From: Patiria miniata
Taxonomy: Eukaryota > Echinodermata > Asteroidea > Valvatida > Asterinidae
DNA: 64,000 bases
Direction of reading: 5' to 3'
NCBI RefSeq assembly: GCF_015706575.1
Contig: NW_024037074.1
Coordinates: forward strand, 27,517,334-27,581,333
Part shown: piece by piece, positions 12,431-23,389 of the stretch
How the letters are laid out: every line of letters begins with the position of its first letter
Position numbering within the stretch: the first letter of the stretch is position 1
Notes under the pieces: generated by a model
What the model saw: the letters and a program-made list of their open reading frames with translations, nothing else
What the model was told of the DNA's origin: nothing
Databases searched by the model: none
Made by a program: the position numbers and the translations under genes

Positions 12431-12800
12431 AACGTTTATTTAGAAACGCCATCAATGGTACGCTTGGTGTTCCCAAAAAATAGCGGATTCGTCGCAAAAG
12501 AATCTGGACGACTGGTTCACTCTTAAGTTTTGCCTTCATTTTTTGTCTGTGAAATTCTTTCAATTACGAGTATAAAGAAATGTTATTGGAAATGCAACAG
12601 TTTCAATTAATGATACATTCATAAATAAGTCCTCAAAGGCGTAAGTAACGTGCAAATATGAGTTTTTTTCAAACGACGGTAACCTTTCATAAGTGTTACT
12701 TCGATGTAATTCCCCAGTTTCTATGACCTCAGCATTTTTATGCCATCATCCCTCACTTCATTTTCCCCATATTTACGTATTTCATTTTTTTTCTTTACAG

Positions 12801-12804
12801 AATA
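12801..12804 (+). promoter_or_regulatory. Splice acceptor before the unit-1 coding exon
   Basis: A pyrimidine-rich run ends in TTTCTTTACAG at 12800, and the ATG follows four bases later. The same CTTTACAG directly precedes ATGAAG in units 2 and 4. The coding exon is therefore an internal or terminal exon spliced to non-coding leader exons, and this fixes the start codon at 12805. Confidence 0.75.
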
Positions 12805-13593
12805 ATGAAGATCTGCATGGCAACCATTCTTTCAATCGCCCTCATTATGGATAACTCTGTCAAGCCTCGAGCTTCCGTTACTGGGCCGGCTTCCTCGGAC
12901 GGGGATTGTCCTGCGTATGATGAGGTGTGTCAAATGTGTTTCCAGGGACCGGCTGGAATACCCGGAATTCCAGGTGCGGTTGGAATACCCGGAATTCCAG
13001 GTGCGCCGGGCTGTCCGGGGTCAAGGGGCAATGTAGGTCCAAAAGGTGAGATTGGAGGGATTGGCCATAAAGGAGACGATGGGATAGGCCTTCCCGGCAA
13101 GATAGGTCCACCAGGTTCAGCCGGATCGACTGGGGAAACTGGTGTCAAAGGTCAAAAGGGTGAGCCGGGGGTGTCACCGGACGACTCTAACCAGCAGGTA
13201 GCTTTCACCGTGGTGAGGACGAGCCCTTCGGATACCTCTACGACTCCAGACGCCCGTTTGCCCTTCCAGGCGACCAAGACGCTTTTGTCGGGTACCAGCT
13301 TCGATCTAGATACCGGCACATTCACGTGTAGTGTCCCGGGCAGCTACGTGTTTATGTTTTCTGTGCTGAAACATGATTCCAGCGGCGGCATGTGGATTCA
13401 TCTGAGGAAGAACGACGACTGGGTTGTCTCTGGCCATAGCGGTGATCCGAATTATGCGGAGCAAGTGTCTGGGAGCGCGGTGCTGGCTCTGCAGCGAGAA
13501 GACACGGTGTATCTTACCTTTACCGGAAAGGCGGGTAGTTTTTCTATGCACTACTACACCTCATTCAGTGGCTTCCTCCTTTACCCCGAATAG
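12805..13593 (+). CDS. Secreted collagen-stalk C1q-domain protein, unit 1
   Basis: The product is 262 residues long and predicted to be secreted. Residues 1 to about 23 form a signal peptide with a hydrophobic core '[11 protein letters not shown]'. A short linker carries three cysteines (C35, C42, C45) suited to inter-chain disulfides. Residues 48-122 are Gly-X-Y repeats with two 'GIPGIPG' blocks and one break at 'GDDGIGLPG'. Residues about 130-262 form a C1q head, from '[10 protein letters not shown]' to the typical end 'FSGFLLYPE'. The length fits the C1q/TNF-related family, which forms trimers and binds microbes, apoptotic cells or other ligands. The ligand here is unknown. The whole protein sits in one exon behind a splice acceptor, and the copies in this window share over half of their residues. 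AATAAA at 13717 is a candidate poly(A) signal. The frame is complete, so this copy is probably functional. Confidence 0.92.
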   Translation: MKICMATILSIALIMDNSVKPRASVTGPASSDGDCPAYDEVCQMCFQGPAGIPGIPGAVGIPGIPGAPGCPGSRGNVGPKGEIGGIGHKGDDGIGLPGKIGPPGSAGSTGETGVKGQKGEPGVSPDDSNQQVAFTVVRTSPSDTSTTPDARLPFQATKTLLSGTSFDLDTGTFTCSVPGSYVFMFSVLKHDSSGGMWIHLRKNDDWVVSGHSGDPNYAEQVSGSAVLALQREDTVYLTFTGKAGSFSMHYYTSFSGFLLYPE

Positions 13594-13716
13594 ACATATA
13601 ACCACGCATAATATGCACAATCACACATCTGATTGCTTTTGCATGATCCTCCGTCTACCAGAAAGATATAACCAATGAGTAAGTCTAGTAAAATTAATTT
13701 TCAATGTTATCAAAAT

Positions 13717-13722
13717 AATAAA
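13717..13722 (+). terminator. Candidate poly(A) signal, unit 1
   Basis: AATAAA lies 124 nt after the stop codon in an A/T-rich stretch. It is the nearest canonical hexamer downstream of this coding exon. Confidence 0.45.
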
Positions 13723-13869
13723 TACTATATTTGATATTTTCATCAGCCCATTCACAGATGTGTTTTACAGCATTGGAATAACGAATAATTTGGATTGCTT
13801 CGTTTTAGCACTGTGTATAAGCATCATAAACAAAATCTTGCAGCATACTGATAAATATACTGAAAACAT

Positions 13870-13925
13870 ATAATCCGTGCGGATCGGTGCGGATTGTGTA
13901 CGTTCTTTTAGGTTTCTAAGTTATG
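13870..13925 (+). repeat. GGATCGGTGCGGAT motif block, unit-1 3' flank
   Basis: 'CGTGCGGATCGGTGCGGATTG' followed by 'TACGTTC...TTAGGTTTCTA' also occurs at about 29660-29735 and 50690-50745, and in weaker form at 32445-32480. Each block lies in the 3' flank of one C1q-like coding exon, at similar relative positions. Confidence 0.75.
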
Positions 13926-14089
13926 TTGTAGGATCATGCCCACTGAATCCACTCATGCTCACAATGTCAGCATTTGTAATTGAAAAAAATGTCTTCAGAC
14001 CCCAGCTCATAAACTGATTTACCAATAAATGGCTCACATCCCAAATTGAATCAATTGGAAAATGTGTGTTTCTAGAAAGGGGTCTTTCA

Positions 14090-14290
14090 ACGTTTTATTA
14101 TGTGGGTGTTTGAGGGTCGGGTTTGGTAGTTGAGGATGGATGGGGTTTGTAGATGAAGGGTGTTGGAGATTGATGGTTGAGGGTTTTGAGGATATGGGTT
14201 TCGAGTAAGTGGGGTAGGAAAGGGTTGAGGCCTGGGTAGGTTGGTGTTGAGAGATGAAGGGGGCATGCTCCTCACCCCCACCCCTTCCCC
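14090..14290 (+). repeat. G-rich 'GGGTTGAGG' minisatellite, unit 1 copy a
   Basis: A strongly strand-asymmetric run of G, T and A with almost no C, built from variants of 'GGGTTGAGGATG(G)'. It ends in 'GGGGGCATGC'. The same arrangement lies in the 3' flank of unit 4 at 51740-51975. Several G-runs could support G-quadruplexes. The Pro-rich open frame on the opposite strand is a shadow. Confidence 0.7.
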
Positions 14291-14564
14291 TTTAAAAAAC
14301 TTCAAATTATATATGAGTTTTTAATCAAACAAGAGAACAAGTAAATAGGCCTACCTCTCTTTCAAAACCATGCTGTCTACTCTTAATATCGTTCGTTCCA
14401 CTCATTATTAAAATTGTATTAGACAGAAAAAAGGTACGCCCGGTGTCAAATGAGCTCGCCCCATCCCTTTGTTTTTTTCTCGAATTTGCAACGGCCAGCT
14501 TGCCAGAGGTCAGGCACTTGTAATTTACACAAATTCCCTCCCCCACCAATTGTAGTTCTTGATG

Positions 14565-14800
14565 CGACTGTTAGGGGCAGGGATGGGGGTCAGGTTGGAT
14601 TGGGTTTGAGAGTTAATAGAGGCTGAGGCGGGTGCGTTCGCGGGTGCGTTCTTGATTGATGGGTTTTAAGAAGATGGTGAAAGAGTGAGGCTAAATAGGG
14701 TGACAGTAGTCCTAGAATGCCTTTCCATCTCAGCCTGTTGAAAGGTATGTTAGGGGCAGGGGCTTCACCAGACGTGGGGGAGATGTGGTGTGCTGGCACC
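14565..14800 (+). repeat. G-rich minisatellite, unit 1 copy b
   Basis: A second, shorter G/T-rich stretch with 'GGATGGGGGTCAGG', 'GGGTGCGTTC' repeated twice, and 'TGTTAGGGGCAGGG' at both ends (near 14570 and 14750). It lies about 300 bp beyond copy a. Confidence 0.5.
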
Positions 14801-15889
14801 CAGTTTGTCGCTCTTGTCTGCCAAATGGTCAGCAGACCGGTTTGTCAGTAAAAGGTGAACTGTAACAACTACATATTGCGTCGGACGGTGTTAAGTCTTG
14901 TTTCCTTTGAATAGCGCCCCTTGTTTGCTAGTGACAATTAACTTGAACTGCTTGCTAGTCTCCACCGCCGTCTTCAAAGAAGGGCGCCCTCGCCAAAGGA
15001 GGTGTTCCCTCCGAAAGAGGTCGTTGGGGTCGAGTGAACTTGTACTGTTCCTGGTGTCCAAATCTGTGCTCTTTTACTTGTTGCCTGAAAAGAAGTAAAT
15101 TAGTAAACCTAGTTTCAGATACGTGTAAGGTTACGGTATGACAGAGACGTGTGCGAAATGGAGGGGAATCCTGCCGATGCATCGAACAGGTGGTTTCTGA
15201 CGAACATTAGTCTCAAGGGGGTATGTCCTTATTATGCCGATAGAACATTTATAATTTGTAAATGGATTGCCAAACCAAATTAGCACTGTACCTTACGCCT
15301 TATTGCGGTGAAAGGGTGTAACTTGAAGGGGAAAATGCATTTTGAGAAAAAAAAATCAGTTTTAAAGTTGAAGGCCTTCTTTTTTTCTATTTTACCATCA
15401 ATTAAACTAATTTCTTTTCACTTGAAATTGTTGTAAATGTACGGATTGGAGTATTAGACATTAAAGAAATACATCAGGCCTAGTAATAGTAGATTTGATA
15501 GGTAAACATTGTGTACCCTATCCTGTCTACGGCGGCACTTTGTAAGGATCCCACTTCTGGGCAGTGTTGACACTGTGTGTGTGGTAGGTCTATCCTGTAC
15601 TTAAGTTGGATCATGCACACGGATAAAACACTAATTAAATAGAGGATAGAAACCAGTACAAAGATCTCACACTGATTCACTAAGATTTAATTAAATTGAT
15701 TGAGTTACAATTTCAGAACAAGACGGTACAATCTCTTTTTAAATACTCTTAATTTTCTTCACTTAGCTATTCCACACTTAATTACATGAAGTGAAACTTC
15801 GAATGTTCCTAAAATTCCTCAAATCAAATTTTCCACAAGTTCCCCGAAATTCTCCGAGCGTTCAGGAGGTGGATCCCGTCACTGCATGA

Positions 15890-16245
15890 GTAGCGAAAGG
15901 TGGAGGGTACTAGACTTTTCCATAGACATGGGTGGGGTACAGGACCAATAGCTTAAAATATATACCCCTTTTTTGACCCGCAAGGGTGGAGGGTACTGAG
16001 CCAAAACCCCCAATATTTCTCTGTATCTGAGTTGTTATATTATAAGTGAGAGTTCTAGACATTACAGGGACTCGGCCGGCACTAGAACAAATCCCCAATA
16101 TCTCTCGTCTTGAAGATCCCTCTCTGTCTCTGAGTTTTATTATAAGTGGGGGTACTAGACAAAATGTCTCTGTCTTGGAGGGGCCGGCACCAGACCAAAA
16201 CCCCAAATATCTCACAATATCTCAGTGTCTATATCTTTATGAAGG
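15890..16245 (+). repeat. ~100-bp tandem repeat
   Basis: Units contain 'GGTGGAGGGTACTAGAC' or 'GTGGGGGTACTAGAC', 'GGCCGGCAC(T/C)AGA', 'CAAAACCCC(A)AATAT(T/C)TCTC' and 'TCTGAGTT(G/T)TTAT'. About three degenerate units are visible. The 101- and 67-codon open frames here are repeat artefacts. Confidence 0.65.
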
Positions 16246-16506
16246 ATAGAGAGGTTTTTTTATTATTGAAAATTGTATATGAAAAAATAAATCATTTCTA
16301 ATAAATGAATCTTTTTAAAACACCGACGACAGAAACAGATCGATGCGATCATCCGATTATCATCGAGAATAGATTCCTAATTTTTGAAACTTGTAGTCTT
16401 ATAATTTCACGTTACTTAGATTTTTCGGCAGAAAATGCGCAAGGACAATATATCAATTAGACAAGTTTAAAAAAACAAGAGACAAGTCTCAATACATTGA
16501 TTAGAC

Positions 16507-16761
16507 GTGTCTCCAGAGCAAGACTCAGAAGACGTCCAAGAAACGATAAATAAATATAACGAGCTCGTTAATTACAAAACATTGAGGGGAAACGGATGTG
16601 TCAAAAGATCTTTAATAGCGGTGTGTTATTATCACGTTTTTGGATCAGACAAAGAACCAGTAAGAGTTTTATTTAAAGTGACTCAAAATCAATTTGATAA
16701 AGCTTTAGAAAGATACGACGATCACTACCATAAAGGTGGGGCGGAGGGCATCGCGCTGTAA
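16507..16761 (+). pseudogene. Orphan 84-codon frame, possible cyclin-fold/VLTF3-like fragment
   Basis: The frame begins at a GTG and has no upstream ATG. It has a charged, protein-like composition unlike the repeat-driven frames around it. The segment 'LRGNGCVKRSLIAVCYYHVF' loosely resembles the 'RG..R..LIAAC.YY' helix of TFIIB-type cyclin folds and of the late transcription factor VLTF3-like proteins of large DNA viruses. 'QNQFDKALERYDDHY' would then be a following helix. No start, partner domain or intact neighbour is present. If the likeness is real, this is a fragment of an integrated virus or Polinton-like element. It could equally be an unrecognised host exon. Confidence 0.25.
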
Positions 16762-17999
16762 GTGGGTAGGTCTGCCTTATAATGTTTATTTACAGAGAAT
16801 TCGAACTGAGATTTTTTTCTTTCATCAGCTGTTTGCCTATCCGTTTTTTTGACTTCTTTTTCAAAGTCTGAATCGTTTTAAATTTTTTGAAGCTTTGTGC
16901 TCGTCTTTGTTCTAATGTTCTGCTTAAGCTCGATATTTTTTCGAGCTCTCTCGCAATCAATCAGAACTCTTCTTGCAATTTATCTCCGCCGAGATTTGAT
17001 AAATGGCTCTGCAATGTCTGCATCAAAGTCAAGCTCCCTCTATGTTCGATTAGTTGTATTAGCAGGCGACATTATTAATCAATTAGCCTATTGGACATTA
17101 TGGCGGACACAATTGTAGGGCGCTATCGTTTTGGGTAAATACAATATACATTTGTTACAACTGATAATGTAGTACCCAACGGATAACGTATCACCACCCG
17201 ATAGTGTAACAAAGCTTGACTGATAGTGTAGTAAAATTTGTTTCCGATACAGTTATGAATAAGAGATAGATATTTTAAAATTATGACCTGGCACACAATT
17301 TGCATAACCATAACCCGGCATTAAATGCCATATCTCATTGTTTTCCCCAAATCCAGGTTGAGCGGGACCAGTACGTGTGTTGGTTTTCAGTAATGAGCAA
17401 AACTGCTGATGAAATATGATTTGTAAGCATTTCAAAATGTGATTCCACAGTTCGCCAACGCAGCAGTCCCATTTCATCGCTGATCATAAATTGGCAATAA
17501 CCTCCTAATCTACAATAACGTTAATTTTAATTGTTAAGACACACAAAAACACCTGGTTTTTTAACTTTATCCTTTTTTACAAACTGTTTAACCACTTTGC
17601 TGTAACAGAGTCCAGAAAACTTTTGCACTTTGTAACAATTCATGCTTTATTCTGTGGTATTTTACAGTCGTGTTTACATTCTTTCTTGATCAAACAGTCA
17701 TTATCCTTATGTTACACTTTGTTAGAATAGAAATGTATTATATTCGCACCTTTTCTTAGGCTGGGAAATTAATACAAGCTGATTTGTGCAGACCAATGTA
17801 TGATCCAAGGCATGATCCCTCTCAACTTGCTAATGAGGTGACTTTCGCCACGGTGAGAACTTCAAGCTCAGGCTTTTTCTCAAATATTTATTTGCGATAA
17901 ACAGATGTCGACACAGAGGGGTGGTTTGGGGGGGGGGGGGTCACCCCCACCCCCGCCCCACTCTGACATAAACAAAATCTATAACAATGAATCGATTCA

Positions 18000-18340
18000 G
18001 GGGCAGATCCAGGAATTTTTGCGGAGGGGGATTTCATCAGCAATTTTTCATTCCGGTCACTTGGCCTCCGCAAAATTAATAGGTGGAGGGGGTCGTACCC
18101 TAGTTTCAGTGGGGACGCTGTTCAAATCCGACCATCATTAACACTATATATAACATTATACAGTAAAAATTCCCCCCGTAATTTTGCAAAGCCGAACATT
18201 ATTACCAGTATTATTATTTTGGGGTGTCAGAGCAGGAGGAATTTCACATTATTTTTTTATGTATTTCTATGGGAAAACAATTGAGTCGGAGCTGGGCGGG
18301 GGGGGGACCATCCCCTCCCCCCTCCCGATCTGCGCTTGAT
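18000..18340. repeat. Poly-G/poly-C foldback with GGGGCAGATCCAGG ends
   Basis: 'GGGGCAGATCCAGGAATTTT' near 18000 is loosely mirrored by 'CCTCCCGATCTGCGC' near 18320-18340. G-runs flank C-runs inside. It resembles the other 'GGATCC + G-run' elements at 23201 and 38346. Boundaries are approximate. Confidence 0.45.
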
Positions 18341-18677
18341 GATACTAATAATAATTACCTCTATGCCCGCCTGTCCGCAACAATCTAGAGGCGTAGCCAG
18401 CGGGAGTTCACGATCGTCGGATTTAAACAACGACCTATTGAAAGAATAGTGCCAGCCCCCTATACTTTTGGATTTTACGGAGTGGCAAACCTGAAACCTG
18501 GCGAACCTGAACCCCCCCCCCGCAAACTTTCCTGGATCCTGGAGAGAGTAAATAACGTATTGTTATTTTCCATTTGAGATTTGTTTGAATTTTGTTAGAG
18601 CAACGATGACTTAGCCCGTGCAAACAATAAAACATAAACAGACATTTTTATATACCCTTTACCATACTGATACATTA

Positions 18678-19050
18678 TGCCAAAAAAAAAGTCTCTGGCT
18701 TCTGGTATGGAGCTTGTCCAAAAAGTGGTGCGGCGACGCGGCTTTTTTTTTTTCTTTACCCGACTTTTTTGCTTCAAATGTCGGCTGATGACTGCAAATG
18801 GTGCCCGAACTTAGAGCAAATATATGGGAGTCCAGAGAGGCCACATAAAGCTTATTCTCGATCACAACCCCCTCTAAAAACACGTTGAAATTGCGCAGCA
18901 GCAGAATTCCAGTCAAACCAGTGAGTTTGGCGTTTTTGAGACATCTTTGAGACATCTTTCATTAAAAAAAAAACCTTTTTCATTTTGCCGACGCGCATGG
19001 CTACGGCGACGCGCGCGCATACCAGAAACCGGAGACTTTTTTGGGGGGCC
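18678..19050. mobile_element. MITE, Harbinger-like, copy 1
   Basis: Terminal inverted repeats of about 28 bp, imperfect: 'TGCCAAAAAAAAAGTCTCTGG...TTCTGGTATG' on the left and 'CATACCAGAAACCGGAGACTTTTTTGG' on the right. TTA lies directly outside both ends (18675-18677 and 19051-19053), which matches the 3-bp TWA target duplication of PIF/Harbinger elements. There is no coding capacity. It is nested in the 17.15-19.30 kb element. Confidence 0.75.
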
Positions 19051-19509
19051 TTATCGGTTGATTTTTGATACATTATCGGTCGATACAGTATTCGTTTGCT
19101 GGTGATACATTATCGGATACATTTTTTTTAAACTACATTATCCGCCGACACGTGATACATTATCGGATAAAAATGTTTACTACACTATCAATCAAATTTT
19201 GCTACATTATCGGTTAGTGATACAATATCGGTCAATTTGTGATACATTGTCGGTTGGTGATACGTTATCCGTTGGTTACTTTATCAGTTGTAACAAGGCC
19301 CGCACAAGGTATGTGTAAAGGTACTGAGCATGTACATGCAGTTTTGCGACAATGAAATAAAATGTAAATATTATAGCTGGATTGAAAGTTGTATTTTCGA
19401 CCAATTTTAAAAATTAATTTCGAACGATTACAGTATATTTGCAAGCTCTCAATATAACAAATCATTCGTTCTTGCAATTGTCCTCCGATAAAAAAGAAAA
19501 AAATAAAAG

Positions 19510-19935
19510 AAAAAGTTATGTGGCGAAGGCCAAGTCTTCAGGAGTCGGACTTATGACCCTAACTCAATGAGCCCCTTACCGACTTCCATATAGAACTCTT
19601 CTGGGTCTCGGTACCCGGCCCACCACACCTCCTTCCCTGTCCATCCATGTAACTCGAAAGTCAGGCACCATAAAGGGAGGAAACGAGGTGGCACCCTAAG
19701 CCTTGCTGCCGAGTCAGCAAAAGAACCTGGACTTCGCAGACAGTCTCAACTTGTGAGTCAGCTTACCGACCGACCGAGCTAACTGCTGTTGGTAAATGAC
19801 GACGGGAAATTAATACTCTTAAATGACAGAAGCGCGGGCATCGAAAACAAAAAAAATGACACCAAGCGGGTTCGAACCCCTAACCCTGGGTTCGCTGTCA
19901 GACAGCTAAAACTACTAGGTTGTTTCAGTAGGTTC
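19510..19935 (-). repeat. tRNA-like repeat, possible SINE
   Basis: On the minus strand 'GTTAGCTCGGTCGGT' (19765-19795) resembles an A box. A separate 'GGGGTTCGAACCCGC' (about 19868-19882) is a good B box preceded by 'TTTTAGCTGTCTGAC'. Neither stretch folds into a complete tRNA that I can see. Limits and type are uncertain. Confidence 0.35.
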
Positions 19936-20636
19936 TTTTCTCTTTGCGTTTAAAACATAATCCTTATTTCCGCCGTGGGAGAGTCACTTTGTGTTTCATA
20001 GCTGCATGAAAGGTGCATCAGCATCCTGCTATACACATGAATGCTGTTACGTAACTTTTTTCTACAATTGTTCTTATGTACCGAGCAGTTGACTTTTCAG
20101 AGACACTACGAGCAATTACCTTTTACCAAGCTCGTCCTTTTTCTGTCTTATTGTTTCGCGTTTCGCTACTTTCGGCCGGCAATGACATATCGCGCTGATT
20201 AAGTGAAATTCTAGCAAGTTTCCCTTACCTCATTATATTTATATCAAACTACTGACCCGTTTACAAATATTTACGACGGAATTTTGTTTGTCTGATTCTA
20301 ATTAAGCTCCGTTGTCTAGCTTGGAAAAAATCATCAAAAGAGGGGTGGTACATACATGTGTATCTTGATTAGTACTAATTATGTGAGTGCGAAGCCTAAA
20401 CGGCGTGGGGTTCGTGGCCCGCTTAAGGGCCCCTGAAAAAAATGGATTCTAGGTACCCTGTGGTATGGTGTTCAATATGTGCCACCGGCGTCGCATATAT
20501 ATATAATTAATTTTTTTGGAGGCGCATTTTTTTTTTTTTTTTGGCTCCGCATTTGTTGGGGGGCGGGGGCCTGCGCATATTTTTTTTTTTTTTGGCCGAG
20601 CGGTTTTTTTCCTATGGTGGCCCTAAAGGGACATCA

Positions 20637-20825
20637 CACCTCGAAATTTCTGCACATTCTGTGCAGATTTCTGCTCAGATTTCTGTGCAGATTTCTGCGA
20701 TGTCGCACATTTTAGCGCACATTTCTGCGCAGATGTCTGTGATGTCGCAAATTTGATCACACATTTCTGCGCAGATTTCTGTGATGTCGCACATTTTATT
20801 GCAGATTTCTTCGCAGATAATGTTG
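20637..20825 (+). repeat. ~50-bp minisatellite of TTTCTG(C/T)GCAGAT units
   Basis: 'ACATTTCTGCGCAGATTTCTGTGATGTCGCACATTTT' and variants recur four to five times. The core 'CTGCGCAG' is palindromic. The preceding 20529-20600 holds T-runs and G-runs and no gene. Confidence 0.75.
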
Positions 20826-22303
20826 CGTTGTTTGCCTACGCACGGTTATTTGTATGGTGTTATAATCTGCCATCTCGCATCTCACATCTCCCCTTACGAA
20901 TCTGAAGTTTAATACAGAGATTTGAAATCTGCTTTTTGGTTGAAAAGAGAATGCTTTATTTCAATCATAATTCATGAACAAAATAAACAATCAATTTTAA
21001 ACTTGTGCAGATAGACCTTGTCTTGATAAATATCTTTTGTTGTGTACTTGAAAATCTTGACCTTTATCATGACCAAATTTTTCGTGAGCCCTAGGCACAG
21101 TGCCTTCTGTGCCTATTGGGTAATCCGGGCCTGACAGCCAGGCATTTTGAACGGAGTTATTAAAACGCCGAGAGAGTGACTTGCGAGGTTTTCCCACATC
21201 CCGGCTCCAATGTAGCTCCGGATCCAGCTCCATTGCAAAACCGCATGCTCGGAACCGGAAACAGAACGACACCGGGGTTTAGGAAACATCTTTTTAGGTC
21301 TTGTGACCGTGGGCGTTTTAAAAACTTAGGCTTCGTCTCGGCTTTGGAACATGCCCATTAGTTTTAGGCCACTTATCAGATCAGTGGCTTTGTCATTTTC
21401 GTCTTTCTACAAAGTTTGGGAGGGGAAGGGGGCATGAGCTCGTTCAACCACCCTACCCACCCCATCGTCGTTACTTAATTAATTAAGTTTTTTTTATAAG
21501 TTGAGGGGGTTAGAAATACAGAATAGCACACCCTGGTATTATTCATTTGTCAGGATATCACCTGAGCTAGTTCAGGATAAATCGTTATGCGGAAGTCATC
21601 AAATAACAAACACAGGAAATCTGGTCATACCATACATTCATTTATTTTTGTTATATGGGGGTGGGTTGGTCTTGTTATATTTTACATGCCGTTGTTATGT
21701 CATTTATTTAATTATTAATGGGTATTTTTCAGGTCCATTATCACCAGTTTACATTCGAATATTTCTTGGATATGATTTTTTCGGACGCACTTCCAGCGTT
21801 AGAGGGCAGCATTAAATATACGAACCTGATATGATGCGCAAAGGTTATCGAAGTTCGTTTTGCTAGTTTCTTGCCCTTGTATTTATTTTATTTCCTTAAA
21901 GTCCCAATTAAATAGCAAATTCTAACTTAAGGCACAATTACGTGGAACACCGGGGACATGTTCTCCCTTCCTGACCCCCCCCCCCCCCCCCCTCAGTGGA
22001 AGCCGGTTCGTTTATTGAAAAATGCACTGTTGTAATAATGAGTTTCACATTTGAAAATAACATACGCATCCCGGGTACCCCCTCCCCATCCTCCCCCCTC
22101 CGACCCCCCCCCCCCCGGAATCTCCGAATTTAAACTCTAGTTTCGCCGCTAGCCCTGACTACGATTTAACCCTCTTAAAATCCCGAATATATCCTCACAA
22201 TTTAACAGACTGAAGAGCCAACTGCACATTGAATGAATCACGGTCGTTGTTCGTCACATTTTTATCCACCAATGAGAGTTAGGCACCCAACAAGTCGATG
22301 ACA

Positions 22304-22600
22304 ACAAGTGAGTGGTCTGTGACTGACAGGTTGTGTGTGTCAATTACCAATCACGTGTTTTGGATGTGTCCCGACATCCATACCATATCCCCCAATAAGA
22401 CGCGGCGATTTCAGTGTCGGTGATACAGATTTTATATAGCTGTACCACAGTAACATAACTTTCGTCTCATTAATATGAAGCGGGTCAGTGGTGTGTGATT
22501 GACAGCGCGCAGGGGCCAATCACAAACCGGGCTTGCAAGTTCCTCAGTCACTGCTCAGGAAATTGATGGAATGTTTTAAGGCAGAATCTGCCGTTCCACT
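22304..22600 (+). promoter_or_regulatory. Promoter region of C1q-like unit 2
   Basis: Aligns with 37380-37650 and 41000-41240. It carries a degenerate inverted pair around 'GTCTGTGACTGACAGG...TGTGTGTCAATTACC' (22315-22347), a TGATTGACAG at 22496-22505 and 'GGCCAATCACAAACCGGGCTT' (CCAAT at 22516). 'GTCACTGCTCAGGAAAT' follows, then a TATA-like 'GTTTTAAGGC' at 22572. TGATTGACAG is the published composite site for PBX-MEIS homeodomain pairs. The assignment of a factor here is inference. The TATA-like box lies about 30 bp before the proposed start. Confidence 0.7.
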
Positions 22601-22603
22601 CCT

Positions 22604-22673
22604 CACAGCAACCGCAGCTTATCCTTAACTTGAGACGACAATCCAAGAGAACTGAGTGCAAGAACGAGATTCG
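22604..22673 (+). other. Non-coding exon 1 of C1q-like unit 2
   Basis: Proposed from an initiator-like TCACAG near 22603 to the donor TTCG|GTGAGTG. It aligns with 41241-41314, sharing 'CCGCAGCT', 'GAGACGACAATCCAAGA' and 'TGCAAGAACGA'. It contains no ATG. Conservation stops soon after the donor, as expected for an exon end. The 5' limit is an estimate. Confidence 0.6.
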
Positions 22674-23200
22674 GTGAGTGTTTGAAACAATTTCTGTACC
22701 TGAAGAAAAAGCACGTTGTGTTTGAATCAACGTGGGATTTAGATTTGGAGAATATTGCTGCTGGCACAGTTATTTTTCGAACAACGAATGCGACATACCG
22801 GATATTTTTCTGTCCTTTTATGCTTGTGAAATGTGCTTAGGCTATCTGAGGATTGACAATACAAATCAATTCCAACTGATCTTGTTTGACTATATTACTA
22901 AAACACGATTGCCTACTGCCAAACCAGCCCGCTATTCCGCGCCACTTTTGCCTTTATCATTTAGTAATAATCACGGATGATCATGCACAGAGTCCAAATT
23001 GTTTTATCTTGCTGGATTCATTTGTAGAAGTCATGTACAGAGTTGATATTTGTACTAATCATTCGGTCCTTCTGCTCTACTGTGCGCTTTGAAAGTTTGA
23101 AGCACAAGTGCATGAATTTAGTCTTGTGCATGTAGGGTTCCACGCAGCATGCATCTAGATTCTGTTGAATATCTTTTAAGCAGCAATAGTGGCATTTGGA

Positions 23201-23389
23201 TCAGTAGCGTATCCAGCGGGGGGCGGGGGCGCCCCCATTTGGAAAATGGGTACCAGCCCCCCCCCCCCCCTTGCTTTTGGATTTTACTGAGGGCAAGTGT
23301 CCGAAGAAAAAAAAAAGGTCTACATTTCGGCGCGGATGTGCGGTTGCCCCCCCCCCCCCCCCCATATCAAAAGCTGGATACGCTGCTGA
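23201..23389. mobile_element. 189-bp MITE with 17-bp TIRs and 5-bp TSD
   Basis: The left end 'TCAGTAGCGTATCCAGC' and right end 'GCTGGATACGCTGCTGA' are inverted repeats with one mismatch. TTGGA flanks both ends (23196-23200 and 23390-23394), a 5-bp target duplication. The interior is a G-run and two C-runs and cannot code. It inserted in intron 1 of C1q-like unit 2. Confidence 0.85.

Larger units (their letters stand above)
17152..19296. mobile_element. 2.1-kb element with repetitive inverted termini
   Basis: The left end 'TTGTTACAACTGATAATGTAG' is mirrored by 'TTATCAGTTGTAACAA' at the right end. Inside the ends lie short units, 'GATACATTATCGG(T)' on the right (about ten) and 'CGATAGTGTA(A/G)' or 'GATAATGTAGTA' on the left (about four), in opposite orientation. 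Both sides share 'GTGATACGTTATCCGTTGG'. No transposase frame is visible, so it is non-autonomous or gutted. A smaller MITE has inserted in it at 18678-19050. Confidence 0.75.

Noticed and set aside
12254..12526. 90-codon frame of 'LTTSHNR' repeats
   Set aside because: Made entirely of the 21-24 bp array in the inverted arm, with no start context or domain.
12930..13148. Pro-rich minus-strand open frame over the unit-1 collagen region
   Set aside because: It is the antisense shadow of Gly-X-Y codons. Similar shadows occur over units 2 and 4.
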